From Streptomyces changanensis (lineage in GTDB: Bacteria > Actinomycetota > Actinomycetes > Streptomycetales > Streptomycetaceae): a stretch of DNA of 64,000 bases. A model generated the notes under the pieces. The model worked only from the letters and a program-made list of their open reading frames with translations, ran no database searches and was not told where the DNA came from. Every line of letters starts with the position of its first letter. The stretch's first letter is position 1. The stretch is from NCBI RefSeq assembly GCF_024600715.1, contig NZ_CP102332.1, forward strand, positions 3,162,001 through 3,226,000, in the 5' to 3' direction. A program made the position numbers and the translations under genes. This document shows, piece by piece, positions 39,632 to 48,235 of this stretch.

Positions 39632-42600
39632 ATGTCTACTTCCTTCGCCGACCTCCAGACCCTGCTGGCCGAGGTCTCGCTGCGCGACGCGCACCGGCTC
39701 GGCCGCCGTCTCGAAGGCGCCCGCCGCATCCGTAAGCCCGAGGCCAGGCAGGCCGTCCTGGACGAGATCGCCGCCGAGGCGGCGAGGGGAGCCGCCCGCA
39801 CCGCCGAGCGGGCGTCCCGCGTGCCCGCGGTCACGTACCCGCAGCAGCTGCCGGTCAGCCAGAAGAAGGACGAGATCGCGGAGGCGATACGCGACCACCA
39901 GGTCGTGATCGTCGCCGGTGAGACCGGCTCCGGCAAGACCACGCAGATCCCGAAGATCTGCCTGGAGCTCGGCCGCGGCGTGCGCGGCATGATCGGGCAC
40001 ACGCAGCCGCGGCGGATCGCGGCCCGCACGGTCGCCGAGCGGGTGGCGCAGGAGCTGGGGACGCCGCTGGGCGAGGCGGTCGGCTGGAAGGTCCGCTTCA
40101 CGGACCAGGTCGGTTCCGACACGTTCGTGAAGCTGATGACGGACGGCATCCTGCTCGCCGAGATCCAGACCGACCGCGACTTGCGCGCGTACGACACGAT
40201 CATCATCGACGAGGCCCACGAACGCAGCCTCAATATCGACTTCCTCCTGGGCTACCTGGCCCAGCTGCTGCCGCGGCGCCCCGACCTCAAGGTCGTGATC
40301 ACCTCCGCGACGATCGACCCCGAGCGGTTCTCCCGGCACTTCGGCGACGCGCCGATCGTCGAGGTCAGCGGCCGGACGTTCCCGGTGGAGGTCCGCTACC
40401 GCCCGCTCCTCGAAGAGGACTCCGACGACGCGGACCGCGACCAGATCACCGCGATCTGCGACGCCGTCGACGAGCTCCAGGCCGAGGGGCCGGGCGACGT
40501 CCTCGTCTTCCTCTCCGGTGAGCGCGAGATCCGCGACACCGCGGACGCGCTGCTCAAGCGGAAGCTGCGGAACACCGAGGTGCTCCCGCTGTACGCGCGG
40601 CTCTCCCACGCCGAGCAGCACCGCGTCTTCCAGGCGCACCCGGGGCGCCGGATCGTCCTCGCGACGAACGTCGCCGAGACGTCGCTGACGGTCCCCGGCA
40701 TCAAGTACGTCATCGACCCGGGCACGGCCCGGATCTCCCGGTACAGCCACCGCACCAAGGTGCAGCGGCTGCCGATCGAACCGGTCAGCCAGGCCAGCGC
40801 CAACCAGCGCAAGGGCCGCTGCGGCCGCACCTCGGACGGCATCTGCATCCGCCTGTACAGCGAGGACGACTTCCTCTCACGCCCGGAGTTCACGGACGCG
40901 GAGATCCTCCGGACGAACCTCGCCTCCGTCATCCTGCAGATGACGGCGGCCGGTCTCGGCGACATCGAGAAGTTCCCCTTCATCGACCCGCCGGACCACC
41001 GCAACATCCGCGACGGCGTGCAGCTCCTCCAGGAGCTCGGCGCGATCGACCCCGCGCAGAAGGACCCGAAGAAGCGGCTGACGCCGGCGGGCCGCAAGCT
41101 GGCGCAGCTGCCCGTCGACCCGCGCCTGGCCCGGATGGTGCTGGAGGCCGACCGGAACGGCTGCGTCCGTGAGGTCATGGTCATCGCGGCCGCCCTGTCC
41201 ATCCAGGACCCGCGCGAGCGGCCCGCCGAGAAGCAGGCGCAGGCCGACCAGAGCCACGCCCGGTTCAAGGACGAGACGTCGGACTTCCTCGCCTTCCTGA
41301 ACCTCTGGCGGTACGTCCGCGAGCAGCAAAAGGAGCTGTCGTCGTCGGCGTTCCGCCGCATGTGCAAGGCGGAGTACCTCAACTACCTGCGCATCCGCGA
41401 GTGGCAGGACATCTACAGCCAGCTGCGCACGGTCGCCAAGCAGATGGGGATACACCTCAACGAGGAGGACGCCGACGAGCAGCGGGTCCACGTCTCGCTC
41501 CTCGCCGGCCTCCTGTCCCACGTCGGCATGAAGGACGTCAAGGACGGCGCGAAGAACGAGTACCTCGGTGCCCGCAGCGCCAAGTTCGCGATCTTCCCCG
41601 GGTCGGCGCTCTTCAAGAAGCCGCCGCGCTTCGTCATGTCCGCCGAGCTCGTCGAGACGTCCCGGCTGTGGGCGCGGGTCAACGCCCGCATCGAGCCTGA
41701 CTGGATCGAGCCGCTCGCCGGGCACCTGCTGAAGCGCACGTACTCCGAGCCGCACTGGGAGAAGGACCAGTCGGCCGTCATGGCGTACGAGAAGGTGACG
41801 CTGTACGGCGTGCCGATCGTCACCGACCGCAAGGTGAACTACGGCCGCATCGACCCGGAGGTGTCGCGAGAGCTGTTCATCCGCCACGCGCTCGTGGAGG
41901 GCGACTGGCGCACGCACCACAAGTTCTTCGCGGACAACCGCAGGCTGCTCACCGAGGTCGAGGAGCTGGAGCACCGGGCACGGCGCCGCGACATCCTCGT
42001 CGACGACGAGACGCTGTTCGACTTCTACGACCAGCGGGTGCCCGAGCACGTGGTGTCCGGCGCCCACTTCGACTCGTGGTGGAAGCACAAGCAGCGGGAC
42101 GAGCCGGAACTGCTCGACTTCGAGCGCGAGATGCTCATCAACGATCGGGCCGGGGCCGTCACCAAGGACGACTACCCCGACACGTGGCGGCAGGGCGCGC
42201 TGAAGTTCCGCGTGACGTACCAGTTCGAGCCGGGCGCGGACGCCGACGGCGTCACCGTCCACGTCCCGCTCCAGGTCCTCAACCAGGTCGTGGACGAGAA
42301 CTTCGACTGGCAGATCCCGGGCCTGCGCGAGGAGGTCGTGACGGAGCTGATCCGTTCGCTGCCGAAGCCGATCCGCCGCAACTACGTGCCGGCGCCGAAC
42401 TTCGCGCGGAGGTTCCTGGAGCAGGCCGCACCGGGGCAGGAGCCGCTGACGGAGACCCTCGCCCGCGCACTGCAGCGCATGGTGGGCGTGCCGGTCTCCG
42501 CGGACGACTTCGACTGGGCGAAGGTCCCCGACCACCTGCGGATCACGTTCCGGATCGTCGACGAGCGGCGCCGCAAGCTCGCCGAGGACAAGGACCTGGA

Positions 42601-43567
42601 GGAGCTGAAGCTGCGGCTGCGCCCGAAGGCCCGGCAGGCCCTGTCGAAGGCCGCGGCGGCCGCGACGGCGGGCCCGGCGGGCTCGGGCGGCTCGCTGGAG
42701 CGCACCGGCCTGACGGAGTGGACGATCGGCACGCTGACGCGGGTCTTCGAGACGCGCAGGGCCGGCCAGCCGGTGAAGGCGTACCCGGCCCTCGTCGACG
42801 AGGGCACGACGGTCGCCGTCCGGCTCTTCGACACCGAGGCCGAGCAGGCGCGGGCGATGTGGCGGGGCACCCGGAAGCTCATCATGCTGAACATCCCGGT
42901 GAACCCGGCGAAGTTCGCCTCCGACCGGCTGACGAACCAGCAGAAGCTCGCCCTGTCGCGCAACCCGCACGGCTCCGTGCAGGCGCTGTTCGACGACTGC
43001 GCGACCGCCGCGGCGGACCGGCTGATCGCCGAGCACGGCGGCCCCGCCTGGGACGAGGAGTCCTTCCGCAAGCTGTACGACAAGGTCCGTGCCGACCTGG
43101 TGGAGCTGACGATCCGTACGGTCGACCAGGTCCAGCAGATCCTGGCCGCCTGGCAGGCGTGCGAGCGCCGGCTGAAGGCCACGAACAGCCTCACCCTGGT
43201 GAACAACGTGCGGGACGTCCGCGAGCAGCTGGCGGCCCTCGTGCCGGCCGGCTTCGTGACGAGGACGGGGCTGCGGCGCCTGCCGGACCTGATGCGCTAC
43301 CTGGTGGCGGTGGACCGCCGCCTGCAGCAGATGCCGACATCCGTGCAGCGCGACACGACGCGCATGGAGAAGGTCCACGAGATGCAGGACGAGTACGCCT
43401 GGCTCCTGGAGCAGCTGCCGAAGGGCCGGCCGGTGCCGCAGGAGGTCCTCGACATCCGCTGGATGATCGAGGAGCTGCGCGTCAGCTACTTCGCGCACGC
43501 GCTGGGCACGGCGTATCCCGTCTCGGACAAGCGGATCGTGAAGGCGATCGACGCGGCGGCGCCGTGA
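39632..43567 (+). CDS. hrpA: ATP-dependent RNA helicase HrpA
   Basis: 1311-residue DEAH-box helicase, full length for HrpA. Walker A VVIVAGETGSGKTTQIPK is at about 96-108, DEAH in IIIDEAHERSLNIDF near 190, and SAT in VVITSATIDP. The second RecA lobe has LATNVAETSLTVPGI and QRKGRCGR. The HA2/OB region and the HrpA-specific C-terminal DUF3418 (from about 700) follow. It unwinds or remodels mRNA and stalled ribosomes. ATG 39632 matches the family start; a very long in-frame extension upstream reads antisense through the DsbA gene and is not used. Confidence 0.95.
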   Translation: MSTSFADLQTLLAEVSLRDAHRLGRRLEGARRIRKPEARQAVLDEIAAEAARGAARTAERASRVPAVTYPQQLPVSQKKDEIAEAIRDHQVVIVAGETGSGKTTQIPKICLELGRGVRGMIGHTQPRRIAARTVAERVAQELGTPLGEAVGWKVRFTDQVGSDTFVKLMTDGILLAEIQTDRDLRAYDTIIIDEAHERSLNIDFLLGYLAQLLPRRPDLKVVITSATIDPERFSRHFGDAPIVEVSGRTFPVEVRYRPLLEEDSDDADRDQITAICDAVDELQAEGPGDVLVFLSGEREIRDTADALLKRKLRNTEVLPLYARLSHAEQHRVFQAHPGRRIVLATNVAETSLTVPGIKYVIDPGTARISRYSHRTKVQRLPIEPVSQASANQRKGRCGRTSDGICIRLYSEDDFLSRPEFTDAEILRTNLASVILQMTAAGLGDIEKFPFIDPPDHRNIRDGVQLLQELGAIDPAQKDPKKRLTPAGRKLAQLPVDPRLARMVLEADRNGCVREVMVIAAALSIQDPRERPAEKQAQADQSHARFKDETSDFLAFLNLWRYVREQQKELSSSAFRRMCKAEYLNYLRIREWQDIYSQLRTVAKQMGIHLNEEDADEQRVHVSLLAGLLSHVGMKDVKDGAKNEYLGARSAKFAIFPGSALFKKPPRFVMSAELVETSRLWARVNARIEPDWIEPLAGHLLKRTYSEPHWEKDQSAVMAYEKVTLYGVPIVTDRKVNYGRIDPEVSRELFIRHALVEGDWRTHHKFFADNRRLLTEVEELEHRARRRDILVDDETLFDFYDQRVPEHVVSGAHFDSWWKHKQRDEPELLDFEREMLINDRAGAVTKDDYPDTWRQGALKFRVTYQFEPGADADGVTVHVPLQVLNQVVDENFDWQIPGLREEVVTELIRSLPKPIRRNYVPAPNFARRFLEQAAPGQEPLTETLARALQRMVGVPVSADDFDWAKVPDHLRITFRIVDERRRKLAEDKDLEELKLRLRPKARQALSKAAAAATAGPAGSGGSLERTGLTEWTIGTLTRVFETRRAGQPVKAYPALVDEGTTVAVRLFDTEAEQARAMWRGTRKLIMLNIPVNPAKFASDRLTNQQKLALSRNPHGSVQALFDDCATAAADRLIAEHGGPAWDEESFRKLYDKVRADLVELTIRTVDQVQQILAAWQACERRLKATNSLTLVNNVRDVREQLAALVPAGFVTRTGLRRLPDLMRYLVAVDRRLQQMPTSVQRDTTRMEKVHEMQDEYAWLLEQLPKGRPVPQEVLDIRWMIEELRVSYFAHALGTAYPVSDKRIVKAIDAAAP

Positions 43568-43589
43568 CGGTGCGGTCGCCAGGAGTGAG

Positions 43590-43620
43590 TTCGACCTGGT
43601 GGTCCGACCTGCTGTACAGT
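43590..43620 (+). promoter_or_regulatory. Promoter of tRNA-Asp copy 2
   Basis: -35 TTCGAC (43590-43595), 19-bp spacer, -10 TACAGT (43615-43620), 36 bases before the tRNA. Confidence 0.5.
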
Positions 43621-43656
43621 CTTGCTCGCAGCCAAGGAACACCGGCCGCGAAACCT

Positions 43657-43731
43657 GGTCCTGTGGAGCAGTTTGGAGTGCTCGCCACCCTGTCAAGGTG
43701 GAGGCCGCGGGTTCAAATCCCGTCAGGACCG
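43657..43731 (+). tRNA. tRNA-Asp (GTC), copy 2
   Basis: 75 nt, identical base for base to 36755-36829, anticodon GTC. Transcribed alone with its own promoter and terminator. Confidence 0.96.
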
Positions 43732-43739
43732 CAGTGATA

Positions 43740-43771
43740 CGAGGGCCCGCACCATACGGTGCGGGCCCTCG
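43740..43771 (+). terminator. Terminator after tRNA-Asp
   Basis: 14-bp perfect stem with loop ATAC. The top of the hairpin (CCGCACCATACGGTGCGG) is the same as in the rRNA terminator at 2216-2243. Confidence 0.85.
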
Positions 43772-44105
43772 TTCGCATGCCCGGGCCCGGCCTGAAGCGC
43801 GCCTCCCGCACCGCGGGGCGTGGCGGCGCGGTACGGCCCCCCGCGGCGCCCCTCCCCACCGCAACGGGCCCCGCACGTCCCCGCCCGCTCCCCGGCTCAC
43901 GCCCCCGGCGCCCCGCCGGCGGGGCGCTCCCTGCGCCGCCCCGTCGCGCTCCCGGACATCTGATCCCCCTCAGCCCGTACGGGGCCGTCCGTGCCGCTCA
44001 GGGGCCCGTACGGGGCGCCGGTGCGTGCCGACCGTCTTGACGGCGGATGACGGGACCGGTACCCAGACAGAAGGGCATCGGCGCCCTGTCCCGGAGGTGA
44101 CGCGC
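43772..44105. other. Intergenic region, no gene
   Basis: 334 nt of GC-rich sequence between the tRNA terminator and the DUF6274 gene. No hexamers or structures I can support. A GGAGGTGA ribosome site ends it. Confidence 0.5.
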
Positions 44106-44279
44106 ATGGCGACTGCGACGGCCCGGCACGAGACCCGCGCGCTCCTGCGCGCCCACCTGGCGGCCGCCTCCGGCTACCGCCACCTCACCCGGCGCTGCGC
44201 CGTGTGCCACCGCCTCGCCCAGCTCGCCGCGCTCACCGAGCAGCCCCCGCTCCGGGAGGCCCGGTCCGAGTCCGCCTGA
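44106..44279 (+). CDS. Small DUF6274-family protein
   Basis: 57 residues: MATATARHETRALLRAHLAAA..., with a central RRCAVCHRLAQL (CxxC followed by His). I recognise this as the actinomycete family DUF6274, usually found near bldC; the function is unknown. GGAGGTGA is seven bases upstream of ATG 44106. The CxxCH could bind metal, but the second pair of ligands is not obvious (two His earlier in the helix are candidates). Confidence 0.75.
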   Translation: MATATARHETRALLRAHLAAASGYRHLTRRCAVCHRLAQLAALTEQPPLREARSESA

Positions 44280-44558
44280 CGGCCCGTCCGATCGACTCGC
44301 GTGAGAGGTGCGCGTGGGACGTGCGTGGGTGCGCGGGGGCCTGCGTGGGGGCGTGCGCACCCCACGAGACCGTGTGAGGCGGCCCGTCCGGCGGGCGGGG
44401 CGGCCCCGGCGGGGGCTCCGCGGACCGCCCCGAGGGGGCGTCAGGAATGTGACGCGAGTCACGGAACCCGTTCGGGAAACCGCTTCACTTATCCCATGCC
44501 TACACCAGCCCGATTTAATACGTGCAATTGCACCGTCGGGACGACGGGAGGCGGGCAC
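44280..44558. other. Convergent gap with two palindromes
   Basis: Between the DUF6274 gene and the bldC terminator. It contains GTGACGCGAGTCAC (44449-44462), matching the Crp form GTGA-N6-TCAC, and the perfect 12-nt palindrome GTGCAATTGCAC (44522-44533). The stretch 44480-44535 is clearly AT-richer than its surroundings. No coding frame is credible; a small RNA or protein-binding region is possible. Confidence 0.5.
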
Positions 44559-44599
44559 AAAAAAAGATCGCGCCGGACCCGGCGGAGTCCAGCGCGATC
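44559..44599 (-). terminator. Intrinsic terminator of bldC
   Basis: 13-nt arms (44566-44578 with 44587-44599) with one unpaired base, followed on the minus strand by seven T (44559-44565). About 100 nt after the bldC stop. Confidence 0.85.
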
Positions 44600-44697
44600 G
44601 GTGACCTTCGGCCCGTTGGGGCGGGCGTCCGTCAGTGGTGCAAGGGGTGGGCGGTCCGGGTTGGGGGACCCGGAAGAGCCCGGTTCACAGGGGTGTC

Positions 44698-44904
44698 TCA
44701 GGCCTCGCTACGCTGCTGCGGAATACCCGCGAGCAGCGCACGGACCTCTGCCTCGCGGTACCGGCGGTGTCCACCCAGCGTGCGGATGGACGTGAGCTTG
44801 CCGGCCTTCGCCCAGCGGGTCACCGTCTTCGGGTCCACGCGGAACATCGTGGCTACCTCAGCGGGGGTCAGCAGCGGCTCAGCATCAGGGGTGCGAGCGG
44901 TCAT
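44698..44904 (-). CDS. bldC: Developmental regulator BldC (MerR-like, single domain)
   Basis: 68 residues. The winged helix-turn-helix of MerR type spans residues 10-60: LLTPAEVATMFRVDPKTVTRWAKAGKL, then the wing SIRTLGGHRRYREAEV. It has no effector domain, as known for BldC, which binds head-to-tail on direct repeats and holds back entry into sporulation. The sequence agrees with what I remember of S. coelicolor BldC. ATG 44904 has GGAGG six bases upstream. A long leader/promoter region (44905-45424) and an intrinsic terminator flank it. Confidence 0.96.
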   Translation of the reverse strand: MTARTPDAEPLLTPAEVATMFRVDPKTVTRWAKAGKLTSIRTLGGHRRYREAEVRALLAGIPQQRSEA

Positions 44905-45424
44905 GAGCGGCCTCCTCGGGAGAACCGACGTTCTCGGTTCTTTCCTCTAAATTCTGCACCTTGACCCGCGTTGCCCGAAATGGCAGACGCGGGCCGAGTC
45001 GGTTATAGGACGAACGGCTTGTCCTCGGCACTACAACTACACCATCTGTCCAGCCACGTTCGGCCAAACCGATGGAATTGCCCTCTCAGGTGTCCATCAG
45101 CGGCGGAAGCCGATGGACCATGCCATAGCGGACAGTCACGTCACAGTGACGATCAGTCACAGAGCGATCAGGAGCCACCAGACCCCCCATAGCGTGCAAT
45201 GCTGAGCCTTCCGCCCAAAGTTGGACGGAAGGAGCCCTCCCCGGACTCCTTGTCCTATTTTGGCACGAGGTCGGGCGATGGACGCAAGAGCCACTGTTAG
45301 TGCGATTCATCACCCTTGAGGCAAAGACCCGGATCGGGACCATCGACCTTCAGGGCACGCACGTCACACAAGACTCAGGTGCAACAGCCTCCGGCGCAAT
45401 AGCCCCACTTGGGAATCTTCCGGT
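44905..45424 (-). promoter_or_regulatory. Long upstream region of bldC
   Basis: 520 nt without a gene, less GC-rich than its neighbours. On the minus strand a -10-like TATAAC lies at 45002-45007. Palindromes: CGTCAC-A-GTGACG (45139-45151), TGAC-N5-GTCA (45147-45159) and hairpin CCTTCCG/CGGAAGG (45207-45213, 45226-45232). GTCAC occurs three times between 45135 and 45160. The size fits a regulated developmental gene. Confidence 0.6.
45147..45159. promoter_or_regulatory. BldD-box-like site upstream of bldC
   Basis: TGAC-GATCA-GTCA fits the TNAC-N5-GTNA outline of the BldD box, though the central bases are not the preferred ones. bldC is a BldD target in S. coelicolor as I recall. Sited about 245 nt before the bldC start. 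Confidence 0.4.
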
Positions 45425-46279
45425 TCAGTTCGCGAAGCGCAGGTCCCGGACCGTCCGCCACCGCGTCGTCAGCCGCTCGTACGCCGTCCCCGCGCCCGTC
45501 CCGTCGCCGTCCCGCAGCGCCGCGATGGCGGCCGTCACGTCCGCGACCGACCGGTCCTCCGCCAGCCGCTCCGCCGGCAGGGCGTGGACGAGGCCCCCGT
45601 AGTCGAGCTCGACCAGCGAGCGCGGGTGGAACTCCTCCAGCCACCGCCCGACGTCCACCAGCCCCTCGGTCAGGGGCCCTTCGTCGACCGCCTCGCGCAG
45701 GGCCCGCAGCCCCCGCGCCACCCGCCGGCGCGCCTCGACCATCGGCGTGCGGTACCGCAGCAGCGGCGGCTTGCCCGCCCCCTCCCCCGGCACGTACTCG
45801 CGCTCCTCGTCCGCGAAGAGGACGAACCAGCGCACCGGCACCTGCCACACCGCGCCCCGGATCCACGGCCGGGCGTCCGGGTTCCGCTCCCGCCACCGCT
45901 CGAAGTCCGCCGCAGCCTGACCCCGCACCACCGCGGGCAGCGCCGCGTCCAGCACGGACGGCGGCAGCAGCTCGGACAGCTCCTCCAGCGCCAGCCAGCC
46001 GCGCAGCCGGGTCCGCCACGGGCAGACGCACACCACGCCGTCGCGCTCCACCACGAAGGCGTCGCCGCTCTCGTGCACCGGCACCGGCACCGGCGGCGTC
46101 GGCAGCAGATCGGCGAGGGAGCGGCGCAGCTCGTCCTGGGCCGTCGGGGTCCCGCCCCGCAGGGCGACCGGCGCGTAGCGGGCCCAGTGGCCCCGCTCGG
46201 GCTCCGGGAAGGCGTCCAGGGGCTCGTACACCCGCAGGTACGAGGCGTACGGGACGAGGACCGAGGAGACAGCCGCCAT
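45425..46279 (-). CDS. Conserved protein of unknown function
   Basis: 284 residues, soluble, no signal or membrane segment. The start [36 protein letters not shown] opening, a central acidic/Trp-rich section ([21 protein letters not shown]) and the Arg-rich C-terminus suggest a conserved actinomycete family, but I cannot name a domain. Divergent from vdh across a 163-bp region with a strong inverted repeat. ATG 46279 was chosen because an upstream extension would cover the shared promoter. Confidence 0.8.
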   Translation of the reverse strand: MAAVSSVLVPYASYLRVYEPLDAFPEPERGHWARYAPVALRGGTPTAQDELRRSLADLLPTPPVPVPVHESGDAFVVERDGVVCVCPWRTRLRGWLALEELSELLPPSVLDAALPAVVRGQAAADFERWRERNPDARPWIRGAVWQVPVRWFVLFADEEREYVPGEGAGKPPLLRYRTPMVEARRRVARGLRALREAVDEGPLTEGLVDVGRWLEEFHPRSLVELDYGGLVHALPAERLAEDRSVADVTAAIAALRDGDGTGAGTAYERLTTRWRTVRDLRFAN

Positions 46280-46346
46280 GCCGGGAATCCTTCCACGCCG
46301 GCACCGTCCCGTACTCCGGGAGGGGGTGATCCTGCGCACTGCATCG

Positions 46347-46366
46347 GTCCTACGCGCAGGTAGGAC
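46347..46366. promoter_or_regulatory. Inverted repeat between the unknown gene and vdh
   Basis: GTCCTAC (46347-46353) and GTAGGAC (46360-46366), perfect 7-bp arms with a six-base centre, in the middle of the divergent promoter region. Likely an operator; valine dehydrogenase is known to be valine-induced and ammonium- and glucose-repressed in Streptomyces. Confidence 0.5.
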
Positions 46367-46442
46367 TTACCCTCATCCCGAACAGGTCCTCCCCACCCCC
46401 GGAGGGCCTCATTCCGCCGCTTCGTACTTGGGAGTCACCACC

Positions 46443-47525
46443 GTGACCGATGTGACCGACGGCGTCCTGCACACCCTGTTCCACTCGGAGCAGGGGGGCC
46501 ACGAGCAAGTCGTGCTGTGCCAGGACCGCGCCTCGGGCCTGAAGGCCGTCATCGCCCTCCACTCGACCGCCCTGGGCCCGGCCCTGGGCGGCACCCGCTT
46601 CTACCCGTACGCCACGGAGGCGGAGGCCGTCCTCGACGCGCTGAACCTCAGCCGCGGCATGTCGTACAAGAACGCTCTGGCCGGCCTGGAACACGGCGGC
46701 GGCAAGGCCGTCATCATCGGCGACCCGGAGCAGATCAAGACCGAGGAACTGCTGCTGGCCTACGGCCGGATGGTGGCCTCCCTCGGCGGCCGGTACGTCA
46801 CCGCGTGCGACGTCGGCACGTACGTCGCCGACATGGACGTCATCGCCCGCGAGTGCCGGTGGACGACCGGCCGCTCCCCCGAGAACGGCGGCGCCGGCGA
46901 CTCCTCGGTCCTCACCGCCTTCGGCGTCTTCCAGGGCATGCGCGCCTCCGCCCAGCACCTGTGGGGCGACCCCACCCTGCGCGGCCGCACGGTCGGCGTC
47001 GCGGGCGTCGGCAAGGTCGGTCACTACCTGGTCGAGCACCTCGTGAAGGACGGCGCCGAGGTCGTCGTCACGGACGTGCGCGAGGAGTCGGTGCGCCGGA
47101 TCACCGACGCGTACCCGCAGGTCAGAGTGGCCGTCGACACCGACGCGCTGATCCGCACCGAGGGCCTGGACATCTACGCGCCGTGCGCGCTCGGCGGCGC
47201 GCTGAACGACGGCACCGTGCCCGCCCTGACCGCGAAGGTGGTGTGCGGCGCGGCCAACAACCAGCTCGCGCACCCGGGCGTCGAGAAGGACCTCGCCGAA
47301 CGCGGGATCCTCTACGCGCCCGACTACGTGGTCAACGCCGGTGGCGTCATCCAGGTCGCCGACGAGCTGAACGGCTTCGACTTCGACCGGTGCAAGGCGA
47401 AGGCGACGAAGATCTTCGACACGACGCTGGCGATATTCGCACGTGCGAAGGAAGACGGCATCCCGCCGGCCGCCGCCGCCGACCGGATCGCCGAGCAGCG
47501 GATGGCGGAGGCCCGCCGCCGCTGA
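46443..47525 (+). CDS. vdh: Valine (branched-chain amino acid) dehydrogenase
   Basis: 360-residue NAD-dependent oxidative deaminase of the Glu/Leu/Val dehydrogenase family. It converts valine, leucine and isoleucine to 2-oxo acids, supplying precursors for branched fatty acids and polyketides. The N-terminal domain has the catalytic Lys region ([27 protein letters not shown]); the NAD domain has [17 protein letters not shown] near residue 185. The sequence is very close to what I remember of S. coelicolor Vdh. GTG 46443 is the start; the frame upstream crosses the divergent promoter. Confidence 0.94.
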   Translation: MTDVTDGVLHTLFHSEQGGHEQVVLCQDRASGLKAVIALHSTALGPALGGTRFYPYATEAEAVLDALNLSRGMSYKNALAGLEHGGGKAVIIGDPEQIKTEELLLAYGRMVASLGGRYVTACDVGTYVADMDVIARECRWTTGRSPENGGAGDSSVLTAFGVFQGMRASAQHLWGDPTLRGRTVGVAGVGKVGHYLVEHLVKDGAEVVVTDVREESVRRITDAYPQVRVAVDTDALIRTEGLDIYAPCALGGALNDGTVPALTAKVVCGAANNQLAHPGVEKDLAERGILYAPDYVVNAGGVIQVADELNGFDFDRCKAKATKIFDTTLAIFARAKEDGIPPAAAADRIAEQRMAEARRR

Positions 47526-47926
47526 CCCCGCCGCGGAGTCGTCCGGCCACGCTGCGTACGCCCGCCGGGAAGGCGCCCTTGACAGGGCGGCCCGGCGGGC
47601 GGCACCTTGCGTGCCCTCGGGAACCTCCCGGACGCGCTCCGGGTTGGTGTGTTCGTACAGCGGTGTGCGGCCGTCGGAGAGAGATGGCTCACGCCGGTCG
47701 GCGGGTCGACCTCGGGAAGAGGTTAAAATCGCAGCTGACCAGCGAGGACGGGGCGCCTCGCCGGTCCGGCTCCGGGGCGCGTCATGCGGGCGGCGTACCG
47801 TATGGCCGCGGAAGCAGGTACCGTTGAAGCCCACGGGCCGGTCTCTCCACGGGGAGTCCGTTCCGCATCATGAACGCGTGTCAAGACTCTGGGGCCGTCG
47901 AGCCCCGTCACCGAGGGGGTCGAGCC
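47526..47926 (+). other. Intergenic region between vdh and the DUF3073 gene
   Basis: 401 nt. It begins with the vdh terminator (47560-47600). An AT-rich TTAAAATC (47723-47730) looks like a -10 (TAAAAT 47724-47729) for the DUF3073 gene, without a good -35. No gene. Confidence 0.5.
47560..47600 (+). terminator. Terminator after vdh
   Basis: Nested hairpin: GCCCGCCGGG (47560-47569) with CCCGGCGGGC (47591-47600), enclosing CGCCCT/AGGGCG around loop TGAC. Confidence 0.8.
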
Positions 47927-48178
47927 ATGGGGCGCGGCCGGGCCAAGGCCAAGCAGACGAAGGTCGCCCGCCAGCTGAAGTACAACAGCGGTGGGACTGA
48001 CCTCGCACGGCTGGCCAGCGAGCTGGGCGCATCGACTTCGAGTCAGCCTCCGAACGGAGAGCCGTTCGAGGACGACGACGAGGAAGACGACCCGTACGCC
48101 CGCTACGCGGAGCTGTACAACGACGACGATGACGGGGACGACGAGTCCGGTCCGTCATCGCAGCGTCGCGGCGCTTGA
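47927..48178 (+). CDS. DUF3073 family protein
   Basis: 83 residues: a basic start MGRGRAKAKQTKVARQLKY, a middle NSGGTDLARLASELG, then a very acidic tail (DDDEEDDPYARYAELYNDDDD). This is the actinobacterial DUF3073 layout; the function is unknown. The charge split suggests nucleic-acid or ribosome association, which is inference. GAGGGGGT lies seven bases before ATG 47927. Confidence 0.88.
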   Translation: MGRGRAKAKQTKVARQLKYNSGGTDLARLASELGASTSSQPPNGEPFEDDDEEDDPYARYAELYNDDDDGDDESGPSSQRRGA

Positions 48179-48195
48179 CGCCCGCACACTCTCCA

Positions 48196-48223
48196 CCCGG
48201 TCCGGGGCCCGCCCCGGACCGGG
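48196..48223. terminator. Bidirectional terminator between DUF3073 gene and purM
   Basis: 13-bp perfect stem (48196-48208 with 48211-48223) with only two bases between the arms, in the 57-nt gap between convergent genes. Confidence 0.75.
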
Positions 48224-48235
48224 TTTCTGTGCTGC

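Noticed and set aside
40877..43900. 1007-codon open frame antisense to hrpA
   Set aside because: Same GC effect. It also runs through the tRNA-Asp gene.
45086..45343. 85-codon minus-strand frame upstream of bldC
   Set aside because: Base composition at third positions is unlike real genes here, there is no ribosome site, and it covers the palindromic regulatory region.
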